From the IMG/VR virus record IMGVR_UViG_3300000101_000026, positions 1 through 49,745 of that record: 49,745 nucleotides of DNA; one strand, 5' to 3'. Of the stretch, positions 7,868-15,434 are shown piece by piece (within the stretch, counting starts at the first letter, position 1; the number at the start of each line of letters is the position of its first letter). The stretch comes from a virus. Position numbers and translations under genes: made by a program. The notes under the pieces are model-generated. The model did not search any database. It was not told the origin of the DNA and worked only from the letters and a program-made list of their open reading frames with translations.

Positions 7868-9111
7868 CCTGCTTCTCCGTATGATTTACCAATACCCGAT
7901 TCACAAGTGATGGGTAGCCCATCAGCCCATGCGGGGGTCGTATTCATACACGCTTCAATGTACTCACGTGCCTCATCTACTTCGCTTTCCTTTACACAGC
8001 ATACCACGGAATCGTGTACTGTCAGTGCGATCTTGTACTTTCTAGCGATGTCTAACATCTGCTCACCCATAATACATCTGGCAATAGCTTGGCATATGTT
8101 CTCCACCACCTTACCACCGTATATACGTGTGCGCCCACGCCTAGTCATGTAGCTAAACTCTGGCCCACGTTCACCTTGCTCGTAGTCTAGGTCGGCGTAC
8201 TTCATCCACAACCCTGACGGCAACTTGATACCCGCTGTTTTCCTGTGTGACTTACACTGTACTATGTTGTTAGCCCCATACGTAAAGTCGTCTCCACGCG
8301 ACATGCTAACCAACATGTGCTGTGACGAACGCCAGAGCTGTGCGATCTTCCAGTTAGCATCGCGGTAGATTTGTACTACCCTTTTAGCTTCGGCGGGTTC
8401 CATAGTAGTGCCAAAGGTCTTCAACTGTTCAGCGAATCGCACCGCACCCATGCCGTACCCTGCACCTAGGATGGTAGTCTTGCCTACGAACCTCTGCTCG
8501 GCAGTCACCTCCCCCTCGGGTATGTTATAGATACGTGCCGCCATCTTTATATACACGTCTTCCTGATTGGCAAACGCTTGTACTAGGTCGTCCTGCCCTG
8601 CCAACCATGCGAGTACACGTGCTTCGATCTGAGACGAGTCACAGTCAATCAACACGTACCCCTCCGGTGCGACGATACTCTTCTTCAATACCTTACCATT
8701 CACACCACGACTCGGTAGGTTTTGAATGTTAATCTTATCATCGCCTCCCCACCTACCAGTGTGCGCGGCGTAGTACCTAACAGGTACCGGCAGTAATCCC
8801 CGCTTGGCTATACCTATAAACCTCTCCGTACGTGTCTCTTCGAGGGAGCTTTTCGTGCCTAATCTTGATGTCACTAGTGCTTGCACGCGTGGGTTCTCGT
8901 GGTCTTGTAGTGCCTTGAACGCCTCGTCAGACTTGGCAAACGCGTACGTCTGCTTACCTGTAGTAAGGCTAGTCTTCATCGGAGGCTCAACACCCTCAGC
9001 TTCTAGTAACTTGGCGAACTTAGGGTTACTCATAAGGTCTGTCTTGGTAACGCCAGATGATTCTATAAGGTCTAACTTTCTCTGCTTCACGTTACCCAGA
9101 TGCGTTTCCAA
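7864..9111 (-). CDS. DNA polymerase I (family A), polymerase domain, frame-separated from its exonuclease
   Basis: Family A polymerase palm and fingers: motif A LIDCDSSQIEARVLAWLAG, motif B QRFVGKTTILGAGYG, motif C LTVHDSVVC. The residue equivalent to E. coli Pol I Phe762 is Leu (KTTIL), and motif C reads HDS rather than HDE. In this frame homology continues upstream of the nominal TTG start (FELDLPLLETHLGN, from about 9132) and would join the exonuclease frame after IDP. No Shine-Dalgarno is seen for the TTG. Hence it is a +1 frameshift product, a natural split, or an indel in the sequence. Confidence 0.88.
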   Translation of the reverse strand: METHLGNVKQRKLDLIESSGVTKTDLMSNPKFAKLLEAEGVEPPMKTSLTTGKQTYAFAKSDEAFKALQDHENPRVQALVTSRLGTKSSLEETRTERFIGIAKRGLLPVPVRYYAAHTGRWGGDDKINIQNLPSRGVNGKVLKKSIVAPEGYVLIDCDSSQIEARVLAWLAGQDDLVQAFANQEDVYIKMAARIYNIPEGEVTAEQRFVGKTTILGAGYGMGAVRFAEQLKTFGTTMEPAEAKRVVQIYRDANWKIAQLWRSSQHMLVSMSRGDDFTYGANNIVQCKSHRKTAGIKLPSGLWMKYADLDYEQGERGPEFSYMTRRGRTRIYGGKVVENICQAIARCIMGEQMLDIARKYKIALTVHDSVVCCVKESEVDEAREYIEACMNTTPAWADGLPITCESGIGKSYGEAG

Positions 9112-9127
9112 TAGTGGTAGGTCTAGC

Positions 9128-9694
9128 TCAAACGGGGTCGATAAACATACGTAACGTCATGTCTATGATGCGCATCTCCTTTTTAGGAAACCCCTTACCC
9201 ATCTTGGAAAATAACATATATGTTAGTTCCACATCGTTGATGCAGTAATCGCCGTAGCTGTCTAACTGTTCGTCAGAGAAGTCTAATCTTCTAAGTCCCA
9301 TTGCGTCGAGGACTTCAGTTCCTTTCTTGCCGATACCGTATCGTTCAGCCAACACCGCAAGACTGCCACCCACTTCAACACCGTGTAAAGCACGAGCGAT
9401 ACACAAAGTATCAGCCCAGATACGAGGACGGATATTGAAAAGCCAACTGAGTATAGCACCGTCAAACATAGTATTGTGAGCCAGTACCATGCTGTTCTTC
9501 CAATCGAAAGTATGTAAGTAATCATGTAACTCCTCGTGTGTACCCGATGCCCACTCTGTATCCCCATTGTTTACCTTGATACCTACACCCACTATCTCAA
9601 AGCGAGGGTCGCGGATGTAGTTCTCAAGAGTTATCTTACGTAGCGAGAAGTCTTTGTCATAGTACGTCTCGAAGTCCAACGTAATTAAGTCCAT
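9128..9694 (-). CDS. DNA polymerase I proofreading (3'-5' exonuclease) domain
   Basis: 188 residues, DnaQ-like: Exo I LDFET (Asp7, Glu9), Exo II LAHNTMFDGA, Exo III YGDYCINDVELT. GGAGGA lies four bases before the ATG at 9694, so the GTG at 9706 is not the start. The frame stops with IDPV-UGA exactly where the polymerase domain would begin in a normal family A enzyme; the next domain continues in the +1 frame. It overlaps the upstream DUF3310 gene by one base. As annotated, the exonuclease would be a free subunit. Confidence 0.87.
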   Translation of the reverse strand: MDLITLDFETYYDKDFSLRKITLENYIRDPRFEIVGVGIKVNNGDTEWASGTHEELHDYLHTFDWKNSMVLAHNTMFDGAILSWLFNIRPRIWADTLCIARALHGVEVGGSLAVLAERYGIGKKGTEVLDAMGLRRLDFSDEQLDSYGDYCINDVELTYMLFSKMGKGFPKKEMRIIDMTLRMFIDPV

Positions 9695-10050
9695 TACTCC
9701 TCCCACTCTACCTCAGCAATAAGCTTGTTCAGGTACCACTGCGCTTTACGCAGATCCTCCACCCCATTCTTATCTTCATACCTCCAAACGTATTTCTGTA
9801 CGTTACCCTTCAGGTAGCCCGTGTATGATTCGGTAGACATAGATGCTTTGATAGCTTCTATACACTCAATACCTCCGGCGTTGTAGTGCGGAGGATTCTC
9901 TACCATGCACTGGTACTGAAGCAGATTGGCTAGATTCTCTTCATCTATCGTGCGCTCTTCTAGGTACTTCTCATACTTGTCCAATAATTCTGAACCGTGC
10001 TTCTTACGTAACGCGTCCCACTGTTCGGGGGTAGTGTCGTTTATGCCCAT
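9694..10050 (-). CDS. DUF3310 protein
   Basis: 118 residues. The C-terminal ~70 residues are a clear DUF3310 domain: PPHYNAGGIECIEAI, then GNVQKYVWRYEDKNGVEDLRKA and WYLNKL. This domain is frequent next to phage nucleotide-metabolism and replication genes; its activity is not established. The N-terminal 45 residues are helical and charged. The stop codon overlaps the exonuclease start. Confidence 0.85.
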   Translation of the reverse strand: MGINDTTPEQWDALRKKHGSELLDKYEKYLEERTIDEENLANLLQYQCMVENPPHYNAGGIECIEAIKASMSTESYTGYLKGNVQKYVWRYEDKNGVEDLRKAQWYLNKLIAEVEWEE

Positions 10051-10060
10051 AACTATTCCT

Positions 10061-10252
10061 CTATAAGTTTGTTACCCACTGCGTGATACCACGTGCGCGT
10101 TCAGATCGCATGTAGTCAAGCATGTAGGTGTTTGGTTTTTCATCGGTGTCGAACTCGATGTCTTGTAGCCGAGCTTGTTCCCTGCGGATAGTAACCTCGA
10201 TAGGTTCAAGCTCCACTTCCATTACAGGCTTTGATGGTATTAGGAACCCCAT
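10061..10252 (-). CDS. Small protein of unknown function
   Basis: 63 residues without a recognised domain. The C-terminal part (YMLDYMRSERARGITQWVTNL) is probably helical. It begins on the last base of the VRR-NUC stop codon and lies ten bases before the DUF3310 gene, so it fits the coupled operon. Confidence 0.5.
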   Translation of the reverse strand: MGFLIPSKPVMEVELEPIEVTIRREQARLQDIEFDTDEKPNTYMLDYMRSERARGITQWVTNL

Positions 10253-10572
10253 CAGAACATTTCCATTTGGTCGGGGTCTATATATGTACCAGTGAGAATC
10301 TGTGCTACGTACTCCACATTCTTCTCATTGATTACCAGAGATATACCACCACTGTTTGCTATCTCTTTGAGATTCATCTCCTGTAAAGCTGTTGGTGTAT
10401 TCTTACCCGCCTTACATTCGATACCAAAGAAGTTACCGTCATAGCACCCAACCACGTCAGGTACTCCAGACTTACCATACCCACCAGTGGCGGGGAAAAA
10501 GTAGTATGCGTTAAGAGCTTTTAGTTGCTCCACCACTTTCTTTTTTACTTTTGCTTCCGGTGTCATCGCCAT
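10252..10572 (-). CDS. VRR-NUC domain endonuclease
   Basis: 106 residues from the ATG at 10572, which has GAGGA eight to ten bases upstream; a longer reading from 10683 runs through the neighbouring gene in another frame and is rejected. The PD-(D/E)XK core of VRR-NUC nucleases is visible: GVPDVVG with Asp39, IECK with Glu52 and Lys54, and Gln64. These enzymes cut branched or Holliday-type DNA and are common in phage recombination modules. Overlap with the upstream small gene is 62 bases, out of frame. Confidence 0.85.
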   Translation of the reverse strand: MAMTPEAKVKKKVVEQLKALNAYYFFPATGGYGKSGVPDVVGCYDGNFFGIECKAGKNTPTALQEMNLKEIANSGGISLVINEKNVEYVAQILTGTYIDPDQMEMF

Positions 10573-10699
10573 GCTTGCCGTCCTCTTTGATACCAGTGAC
10601 CGACTTCTTACCGAAGATACGGTCGAAGTTGTCGTTGAATTTCTCAGTGTCGGTGGGTCGGGCATTGCTACCCTTCCCACCATGCGTACGTCCTCTCAC
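10511..10699 (-). CDS. Small charged protein overlapping the VRR-NUC gene
   Basis: 62 residues beginning with GTG, which overlaps the upstream stop by one base (TAGTG), with GAGGTG upstream. The segment TEKFNDNFDRIFGKK followed by a Lys/Ser/Gly-rich disordered tail is typical of small phage proteins. The last ~60 bases are read in two frames because the nuclease starts inside it. Function unknown. Confidence 0.5.
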   Translation of the reverse strand: MRGRTHGGKGSNARPTDTEKFNDNFDRIFGKKSVTGIKEDGKHGDDTGSKSKKESGGATKSS

Positions 10700-11199
10700 T
10701 AGTTACACCTCGTTGTTCCCCATGCGTCAGCCTTACACACAGTACCATCGCTGTATCGTGTGTTGCCCCATGCGTCAGTTTTAGATGTAGTACCATCGTT
10801 GAAACGTGTAGTACCCCATGAGTCAGTCTTCCAACTCGTACCATCAGAGCCACGTGTAGTGCCCCATGCGTCAGTCTTGTACGTTGTACCCGTACGGCTG
10901 TCACGTGTAGTACCCCATGAGTCCGTAGTCATAGTGCCGTTAGTTCCTGCGCAGTTGTATCGGGTGTTGCCGTACGAGTCAGTCTTATAGCTACAGGCGG
11001 CACTTGAGAAGGGCGACCAGAATGCTAACAACAACACAACCACTACAGCCAACGCGTGCCAACGTGTTACTACACCAACAGATTCGCCCATGTAATACTT
11101 CACGCTACTCCATTTAGAACTAAGCTCAGCCTGCGTCAGTAGTCTATCAGCAGTAGCGTGCGCGTCTTCGATCTTATCTTTAATTTCTTGCTTATTCAT
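10699..11199 (-). CDS. Membrane-anchored tandem-repeat protein (TD-[SA]-[WY]-G-[NT]-TR repeats)
   Basis: 166 residues. Residues 1-45 are charged and helical, 48-62 (HALAVVVVLLLAFW) form one membrane span, and 68-166 are six repeats whose core TDSWGTTR or variant starts at 73, 92, 109, 125, 141 and 157, settling to a strict 16-residue (48-bp) period. Cysteines occur only in the first and last repeats. I expect the repeat part to face the periplasm, by the charge of the N-terminal half. A beta-rich repeat fold is likely. It is unusual among replication genes; function unknown, possibly envelope modification or superinfection exclusion. Confidence 0.6.
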   Translation of the reverse strand: MNKQEIKDKIEDAHATADRLLTQAELSSKWSSVKYYMGESVGVVTRWHALAVVVVLLLAFWSPFSSAACSYKTDSYGNTRYNCAGTNGTMTTDSWGTTRDSRTGTTYKTDAWGTTRGSDGTSWKTDSWGTTRFNDGTTSKTDAWGNTRYSDGTVCKADAWGTTRCN

Positions 11200-11374
11200 C
11201 TATCTCGTCCTCAAATATAAATACTTCATAAATAGCGTTCCAAATCTCACGCTCTATCTCCCCCTCTAACTGCGCACGGTTGGGGGTGTCCGTATGTTTA
11301 TGCGCCCTCATGTACCCGAAGTGTATGCCTGCCTCTATCGCAGACTCCAACACTTTATGTACCTTTATCTTCAC
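11192..11374 (-). CDS. Small phage protein, unknown function
   Basis: 60 residues (VLESAIEAGIHFGYMRAHKH... EIEREIWNAIYEVFIFEDEIDE). An N-terminal helix is followed by an acidic helix; I recognise this as a common small phage protein type of unknown role. It overlaps both neighbours. Confidence 0.55.
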   Translation of the reverse strand: MKIKVHKVLESAIEAGIHFGYMRAHKHTDTPNRAQLEGEIEREIWNAIYEVFIFEDEIDE

Positions 11375-11510
11375 GCTTAGCCCTCCGTTGCAGTATACGC
11401 CTACGATTCCATGCGCGTGTCTCTTCCATCTTATACATCACTGCGTGTACCACTAAGAAGGTTATAAAAAACAGAATCAACGCGAGGATAAAACCATCTA
11501 ATGCACTCAT
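11355..11510 (-). CDS. 51-residue membrane protein
   Basis: Starts at the ATG at 11510 with GGAG six bases upstream, and stops at 11355 inside the next gene. Residues 6-26 (GFILALILFFITFLVVHAVMY) are a strongly hydrophobic helix, followed by an Arg/Lys-rich tail (RAWNRRRILQRRAKRE), so the N-terminus would face out and the basic tail the cytoplasm. Second membrane micro-protein in this operon. Function unknown. Confidence 0.6.
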   Translation of the reverse strand: MSALDGFILALILFFITFLVVHAVMYKMEETRAWNRRRILQRRAKREDKGT

Positions 11511-11519
11511 ACTATTCTC

Positions 11520-11768
11520 CTATTTATATATCCAAAATATATTGTCGTCGATACGCCTACCAAACCCATCTAGGGTGGTGCCGTTGTATACCCGCAGTAC
11601 AGCTAGCTTTTCTTGCACGCCCTGCGGTAAGTCTTCCAGATCATACACACCCTGTAGGGAGTCGTCAATTCCAAACGTACCTAAAGTTATCACCTCGTAT
11701 TGCCCAGTATCACCGCGTAGTGAAACGCGATAGAGTACGTGGGCTTCGAGTTCCTCAGTCAGCGACAT
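11520..11768 (-). CDS. Small protein, unknown function
   Basis: 82 residues from the ATG at 11768 (MSLTEELEAHVLYRVSLRGD); the longer reading from 11822 would overlap the upstream gene by 68 bases. Beta-rich N-terminal half and a hydrophobic aromatic end (DDNIFWIYK). No domain recognised. Confidence 0.5.
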   Translation of the reverse strand: MSLTEELEAHVLYRVSLRGDTGQYEVITLGTFGIDDSLQGVYDLEDLPQGVQEKLAVLRVYNGTTLDGFGRRIDDNIFWIYK

Positions 11769-12657
11769 AGAATACCCTGTTGCTTGGGTCTTTGTACCCA
11801 ATAGACGGCTGATAGTCTCCACCTTGCAGTATCGCCAACACGTCTATCTTATTCTTCACGTCTTGGGGTACACACTCAGTGGCAAACTCCTGTATGACAT
11901 CATCGACGTACACGCCATATGAAGTACAGTTGGTTCGGCTGTACCACTTATGCTCACTGTGCCTGTACCAAAACGTAGTCTTCTGTTCTTCGATAGCTCT
12001 GAACTTATCATGCTCCTCAGTAATCTCCGTTAAGGCAGCTTCCACATCTGGACTAAGAGTTACCCCTTGATCTCTCAACATCATTAGTTGGCTGTAGCAA
12101 GGGTTATCTACTAGTGCGGCTTTATTGTTAGCTACCCTCCTCAATCCTAATTTAACTATAGCGCGATCCCTCGCGCCTTCAGTCTTATTGCGAACATCAC
12201 CCTTGGTGTCATTTGCCTCCTCCACTGTAGCTACCATTACCTCATTAGCACACAAAGGTATCAGGTACTTCTTCGCATTGCGTATGGCTACTGCGGGATT
12301 GGTAGACTTCTTCCTGTAATAGTCTCTACTACCCTGCGTGTACTGTCCGTTCGCTATGAGCCTAGAATCTATAGTGTAGTACATTCTAGTCACCCCCTTG
12401 TGGGTCACTTCGCCAACAGTTACCGAACCCATGGCGAATATATCATTAGGGTGATACATATAAAGCCTGTCACTGTACTTTTTGAAGCCTACCTCACATC
12501 GTAGGGCTTTACATACATCAGCGACAAACTGCCCCGTGCCCACTGGAATCCCTCCCTCTACTTCACCTTCGTGGGCAAGGTCGGGCGTGCGTAGATCACA
12601 TACCCTTGCCACGTTTCTGTAAGGTCTTGGGGATAGTGAGTTTCTTATTGCGTTCAT
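11755..12657 (-). CDS. Conserved hypothetical phage protein (300 residues)
   Basis: No catalytic motif recognised. Soluble and mixed alpha/beta; the N-terminal half contains LYMYHPNDIFAMGSVTVGEV and the second half is mainly helical with KTTFWYRHSEHKWYSRTNC. ATG overlaps the preceding stop by four bases (ATGA). It belongs with the two upstream genes as an uncharacterised three-gene block that follows the MoxR/VWA module. Confidence 0.6.
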   Translation of the reverse strand: MNAIRNSLSPRPYRNVARVCDLRTPDLAHEGEVEGGIPVGTGQFVADVCKALRCEVGFKKYSDRLYMYHPNDIFAMGSVTVGEVTHKGVTRMYYTIDSRLIANGQYTQGSRDYYRKKSTNPAVAIRNAKKYLIPLCANEVMVATVEEANDTKGDVRNKTEGARDRAIVKLGLRRVANNKAALVDNPCYSQLMMLRDQGVTLSPDVEAALTEITEEHDKFRAIEEQKTTFWYRHSEHKWYSRTNCTSYGVYVDDVIQEFATECVPQDVKNKIDVLAILQGGDYQPSIGYKDPSNRVFYVAD

Positions 12658-12992
12658 AGTATAACCTCTTTCAGTACGTTAGCCCCGTCGACTGCTACCC
12701 GACGTAATGTTTTGACATCCATCTTGGTTGTCTCTTTGAGTGGGTGTATCTGATCCACCATCTGCTGAACGATGCGTGAATCATAGGGCTTGGCGGTATC
12801 GTTCTGATACCAGACCCCCTTCTCGAATACAAAGATAGGCCAGTGCGTACCGAAGGCGTACACCACATAGCGGTAGTCACTACCTACCTTCTTACGTACC
12901 GCAAACAAGTTAGTACCCTCGAAGGCGGTTCGGCGTTGCACATGCTTACGCGCGTCTGAGTTAGGGGTCTTGGGTATTTTAATCTTCTTCAT
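12654..12992 (-). CDS. Hypothetical protein (112 residues)
   Basis: Starts at the ATG at 12992, preceded by GGAGG six bases upstream; the longer frame from 13028 lacks such a site. Very basic N-terminus (KKIKIPKTPNSDARKHVQRR), then a beta-rich aromatic segment (DYRYVVYAFGTHWPIFVFE) and a helical C-terminus. No domain recognised. Confidence 0.58.
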   Translation of the reverse strand: MKKIKIPKTPNSDARKHVQRRTAFEGTNLFAVRKKVGSDYRYVVYAFGTHWPIFVFEKGVWYQNDTAKPYDSRIVQQMVDQIHPLKETTKMDVKTLRRVAVDGANVLKEVIL

Positions 12993-12993
12993 G

Positions 12994-13956
12994 TTACGCC
13001 TCCACTTCTTGTAGCTTTGAGAACCCACACAGGTGGTTCACCTGTCGGTTGAATGATGCCTTGAATCGTGCGGGGTTATCCACAATCTGTATGGCTTTGT
13101 CGTTACCCCACCCGTTGACGTACCCCCCTGAAAGGTTGAAGTACACGTTACCCAGTATGTGTGTAGCAAGTGTAGATCGCATTGGGTGATCGGGGTCAGC
13201 TATAATCTCACGTATGTCATTAGCACTCCGCGCCTCAAGAGCATACTTCGCATCGCTACATGTCTTCCATGTCAACGTGTTCTGTAGCACCATAGCCAAT
13301 GACCACATCCAGTCACGTGTCTGCTCGATGCCCTGCTTGTGCTGTGCCTTCAGCTCCTTGTTCACTCTAGGGCGAGGTTTGAAGTGTCGCTTACTTGTCA
13401 GTGTCCACGCATGGGAGCCAATGGTGCGCGTAAACGTAACGTCCGTACCATCGTATGCTGAGAACGAATCGTCAGGCATGTAGTCATCGTAGCCTGTACT
13501 AGTGGGCTGTCGATCTCGTGTGTGCATTACATTCTTAGGTAGATAGTAATCCTCATCCCCAGTACGTATGGCGTAGTGCCCAGAACCCTTAGTAACAACC
13601 GTAAGGGAGCGAGGTTGAAAGTGGTATAGGAAGTCGACTCTACACAACGCGTTCATACCCACACCAGTGTTACGTATACGGACAGACTCAGTGTTATTCT
13701 TAGGGTCACGCGTCCACAGTACTGCGGCTTGCCCATGCTCAGCCCACTTCTCTCGGTGTTCTCTCCACCACCAGAACGTTTCATCGTACAGTGCATAGCA
13801 GTTGTCGTTGACCTTGACCATCTCCTCGTGGGGGCGAGTACGACACCCGATGGGTACTTTACCTGCGTTCTTGCCCTTACCACGTATGGGTTTGGTGTTG
13901 TCGTAGTTACGTTCTACTTCTCGGAATGTTTCCATATTGTATATATATTTAGTCAT
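12994..13956 (-). CDS. Hypothetical protein (320 residues)
   Basis: Basic, tryptophan-rich soluble protein of unknown function (TFWWWREHREKWAEHGQAAV, DWMWSLAMVLQNTLTWKT). No known motif. Its ATG is preceded by GAGGATAT, and immediately upstream lies one copy of the 20-bp dyad that fills the gap to the preceding gene, so its expression may respond to whatever recognises that element. Confidence 0.58.
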   Translation of the reverse strand: MTKYIYNMETFREVERNYDNTKPIRGKGKNAGKVPIGCRTRPHEEMVKVNDNCYALYDETFWWWREHREKWAEHGQAAVLWTRDPKNNTESVRIRNTGVGMNALCRVDFLYHFQPRSLTVVTKGSGHYAIRTGDEDYYLPKNVMHTRDRQPTSTGYDDYMPDDSFSAYDGTDVTFTRTIGSHAWTLTSKRHFKPRPRVNKELKAQHKQGIEQTRDWMWSLAMVLQNTLTWKTCSDAKYALEARSANDIREIIADPDHPMRSTLATHILGNVYFNLSGGYVNGWGNDKAIQIVDNPARFKASFNRQVNHLCGFSKLQEVEA

Positions 13957-13974
13957 GATAATATCCTCGTTGTT

Positions 13975-13994
13975 CGATTAGAGGGGTCTAATCG
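13975..13994 (-). repeat. Dyad element copy 1 (CGATTAGA-4-TCTAATCG)
   Basis: Perfect 8-bp arms around GGGG (plus strand). On the minus-strand transcript it is an 8-bp hairpin with a CCCC loop, placed directly after the stop codon of the upstream gene and 19 bases before the next ATG, just ahead of the ribosome-binding site GAGGATAT. Candidate operator, or RNA hairpin for processing or control. Confidence 0.8.
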
Positions 13995-13995
13995 G

Positions 13996-14214
13996 TTAGC
14001 CTTGTTTGATTCGTGCCCATGCACGCTGTACTGCTTCGTAGTCCTGCCTGTCTATCTCAGACGTGGTAGGGTACTCCTTCATATAGTCACCATAGAAACC
14101 TACTAGGTCGTCAATGGTGTTGACCGCATCTTTCCAATCCATACGTAGTTCTTCGCTTGATTGAAAGTCAGCGGGGTCTTCTAGCATTGGGTGTCGCCCG
14201 TAGTTATTAGTCAT
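13996..14214 (-). CDS. Small acidic protein, unknown function
   Basis: 72 residues from the ATG at 14214, which shares its A with the stop of the VWA gene and has GGGAG about eight bases upstream; the longer frame from 14310 is a shadow inside that gene. Acidic helices (SEELRMDWKDAVNTIDDLVGF). No domain recognised; coupled to the MoxR/VWA module. Confidence 0.55.
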   Translation of the reverse strand: MTNNYGRHPMLEDPADFQSSEELRMDWKDAVNTIDDLVGFYGDYMKEYPTTSEIDRQDYEAVQRAWARIKQG

Positions 14215-15425
14215 TATCTTAACTCCCTTGAGTTGATGTGTAGGCATTTGCCGGTAGTGGGTACAGCGCGCTCGTTGTCGAGTATCACCCAGAGTACAGG
14301 GCACGACCACTCACCCCAACCGTTGTATAGGTGACCGTCAGTCAGAACAATAACAGCTTGGGGCTTGATGGAATGCTCGGTCATATACTCAGTGACACAG
14401 TTCACATCAGTGCCACCACCGCCAACAGGCTTGGTAGTCTTGAGCATGTCGTCGAGTTCGTGCATCTCATACGACTCATCACGCACCACACTACTACCCC
14501 AGTACAATTGGCGTAGCTTCTCAGGCTTGACTGTATCGCAGATAGCCTTGACCTCAGACATAAACGCGTTTAGCTCACACTGTCCGATAGAACCAGACGT
14601 GTCGATAGCGTCGATCAGCTCACCCACCTGCTCACTCACACCACTAGGCATGATAATACCCTGCGACATCAGGCGGCGATTGGGTCGGGCATACGTAGCG
14701 TAGTCATTGCCTGCACACGTGTTCTGGATAAACTCACGTAGTACCTCACGCCAGTCAACCTGTGGCTTGAGTAGGTCGTCGAACCCACGTGCTTCACCGC
14801 CAGACATCTTACCTGCCGCCATAGCACCCTGTCGAATCGCCTCGTCTACATCACGTTCGAGTTGATCTTGCTCGTCTTGGGACATTTCCTTAGCCCCTTC
14901 CCAGTCGTGGCTGTCCATCGGGATACCAGTCCCCTCGCCATCGTCACCATCATCATCTGGATCAGAGGGGTCTGATCGGTCTTTCTCCTCATACAGTAAG
15001 TTGAACACCTGCGCCTCGTCCATGCCTCGGTACTTCTCGTCGAGTAACCCACACTCAGGGAGCTTGGCAAAACCATCGCGTGCATTGTCATCGTATATCT
15101 TGATGTTGATAACGTAGTCACACGCGATGTTGGCAACCTCAGGGTCTTTCTCATACATCCATCGCCACGTGGTAAGGTGTCTGTATAGCTTGTGACCTTC
15201 CTCCTCGTGCAGTATCAACCCACGCAATTCGGCATCGGTCAGTGAGTCAACAAAGGCGCGACCAAACATTACATCACGCCCATTGGTACACGCTGTTGGT
15301 ATGTCGTCATGCACAGTCTTGTCACCGATCATCAACACACCTGCTAGTGCCATGTAGCGAGGGTGCTCCATAATAGCAACCACCGCTTTCTCAATGCGTT
15401 GCTCGGCTGTTAGTTGATTGAACAT
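14214..15425 (-). CDS. VWA-domain protein with N-terminal metallopeptidase-like region (DUF2201 type)
   Basis: 403 residues. The N-terminal domain has LHEEEGHKLYRH (His73, Glu74, His78, His83) where DUF2201 proteins carry a zinc HExxH; here an extra residue separates the two histidines (HEEEGH). An acidic linker (151-165) follows. The C-terminal von Willebrand A-like domain has a MIDAS site: DTSGS (275-279), GGGGTD (335-340) and LTDG (361-364). Directly downstream of the MoxR ATPase gene, it fits the MoxR-VWA pairs known to remodel or load metal into protein complexes. Target unknown. Confidence 0.8.
   Translation of the reverse strand: MFNQLTAEQRIEKAVVAIMEHPRYMALAGVLMIGDKTVHDDIPTACTNGRDVMFGRAFVDSLTDAELRGLILHEEEGHKLYRHLTTWRWMYEKDPEVANIACDYVINIKIYDDNARDGFAKLPECGLLDEKYRGMDEAQVFNLLYEEKDRSDPSDPDDDGDDGEGTGIPMDSHDWEGAKEMSQDEQDQLERDVDEAIRQGAMAAGKMSGGEARGFDDLLKPQVDWREVLREFIQNTCAGNDYATYARPNRRLMSQGIIMPSGVSEQVGELIDAIDTSGSIGQCELNAFMSEVKAICDTVKPEKLRQLYWGSSVVRDESYEMHELDDMLKTTKPVGGGGTDVNCVTEYMTEHSIKPQAVIVLTDGHLYNGWGEWSCPVLWVILDNERAVPTTGKCLHINSRELR
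14960..14977 (-). repeat. Dyad element variant inside the VWA gene (GATCAGA-4-TCTGATC)
   Basis: Same layout and GGGG spacer as the other copies, but both arms carry the matching substitution, T to C in one and A to G in the other, so the dyad stays perfect over 7 bp. It is read in the same frame as the copy at 18098, encoding RSDPSDP compared with RLDPSNR. Confidence 0.55.
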
Positions 15426-15434
15426 AGTAATCTC

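Noticed and set aside
10573-10683. Longer N-terminus for the VRR-NUC protein
   Set aside because: Ser/Thr/Arg-rich sequence is the out-of-frame reading of the neighbouring small gene; the ATG at 10572 has a Shine-Dalgarno.
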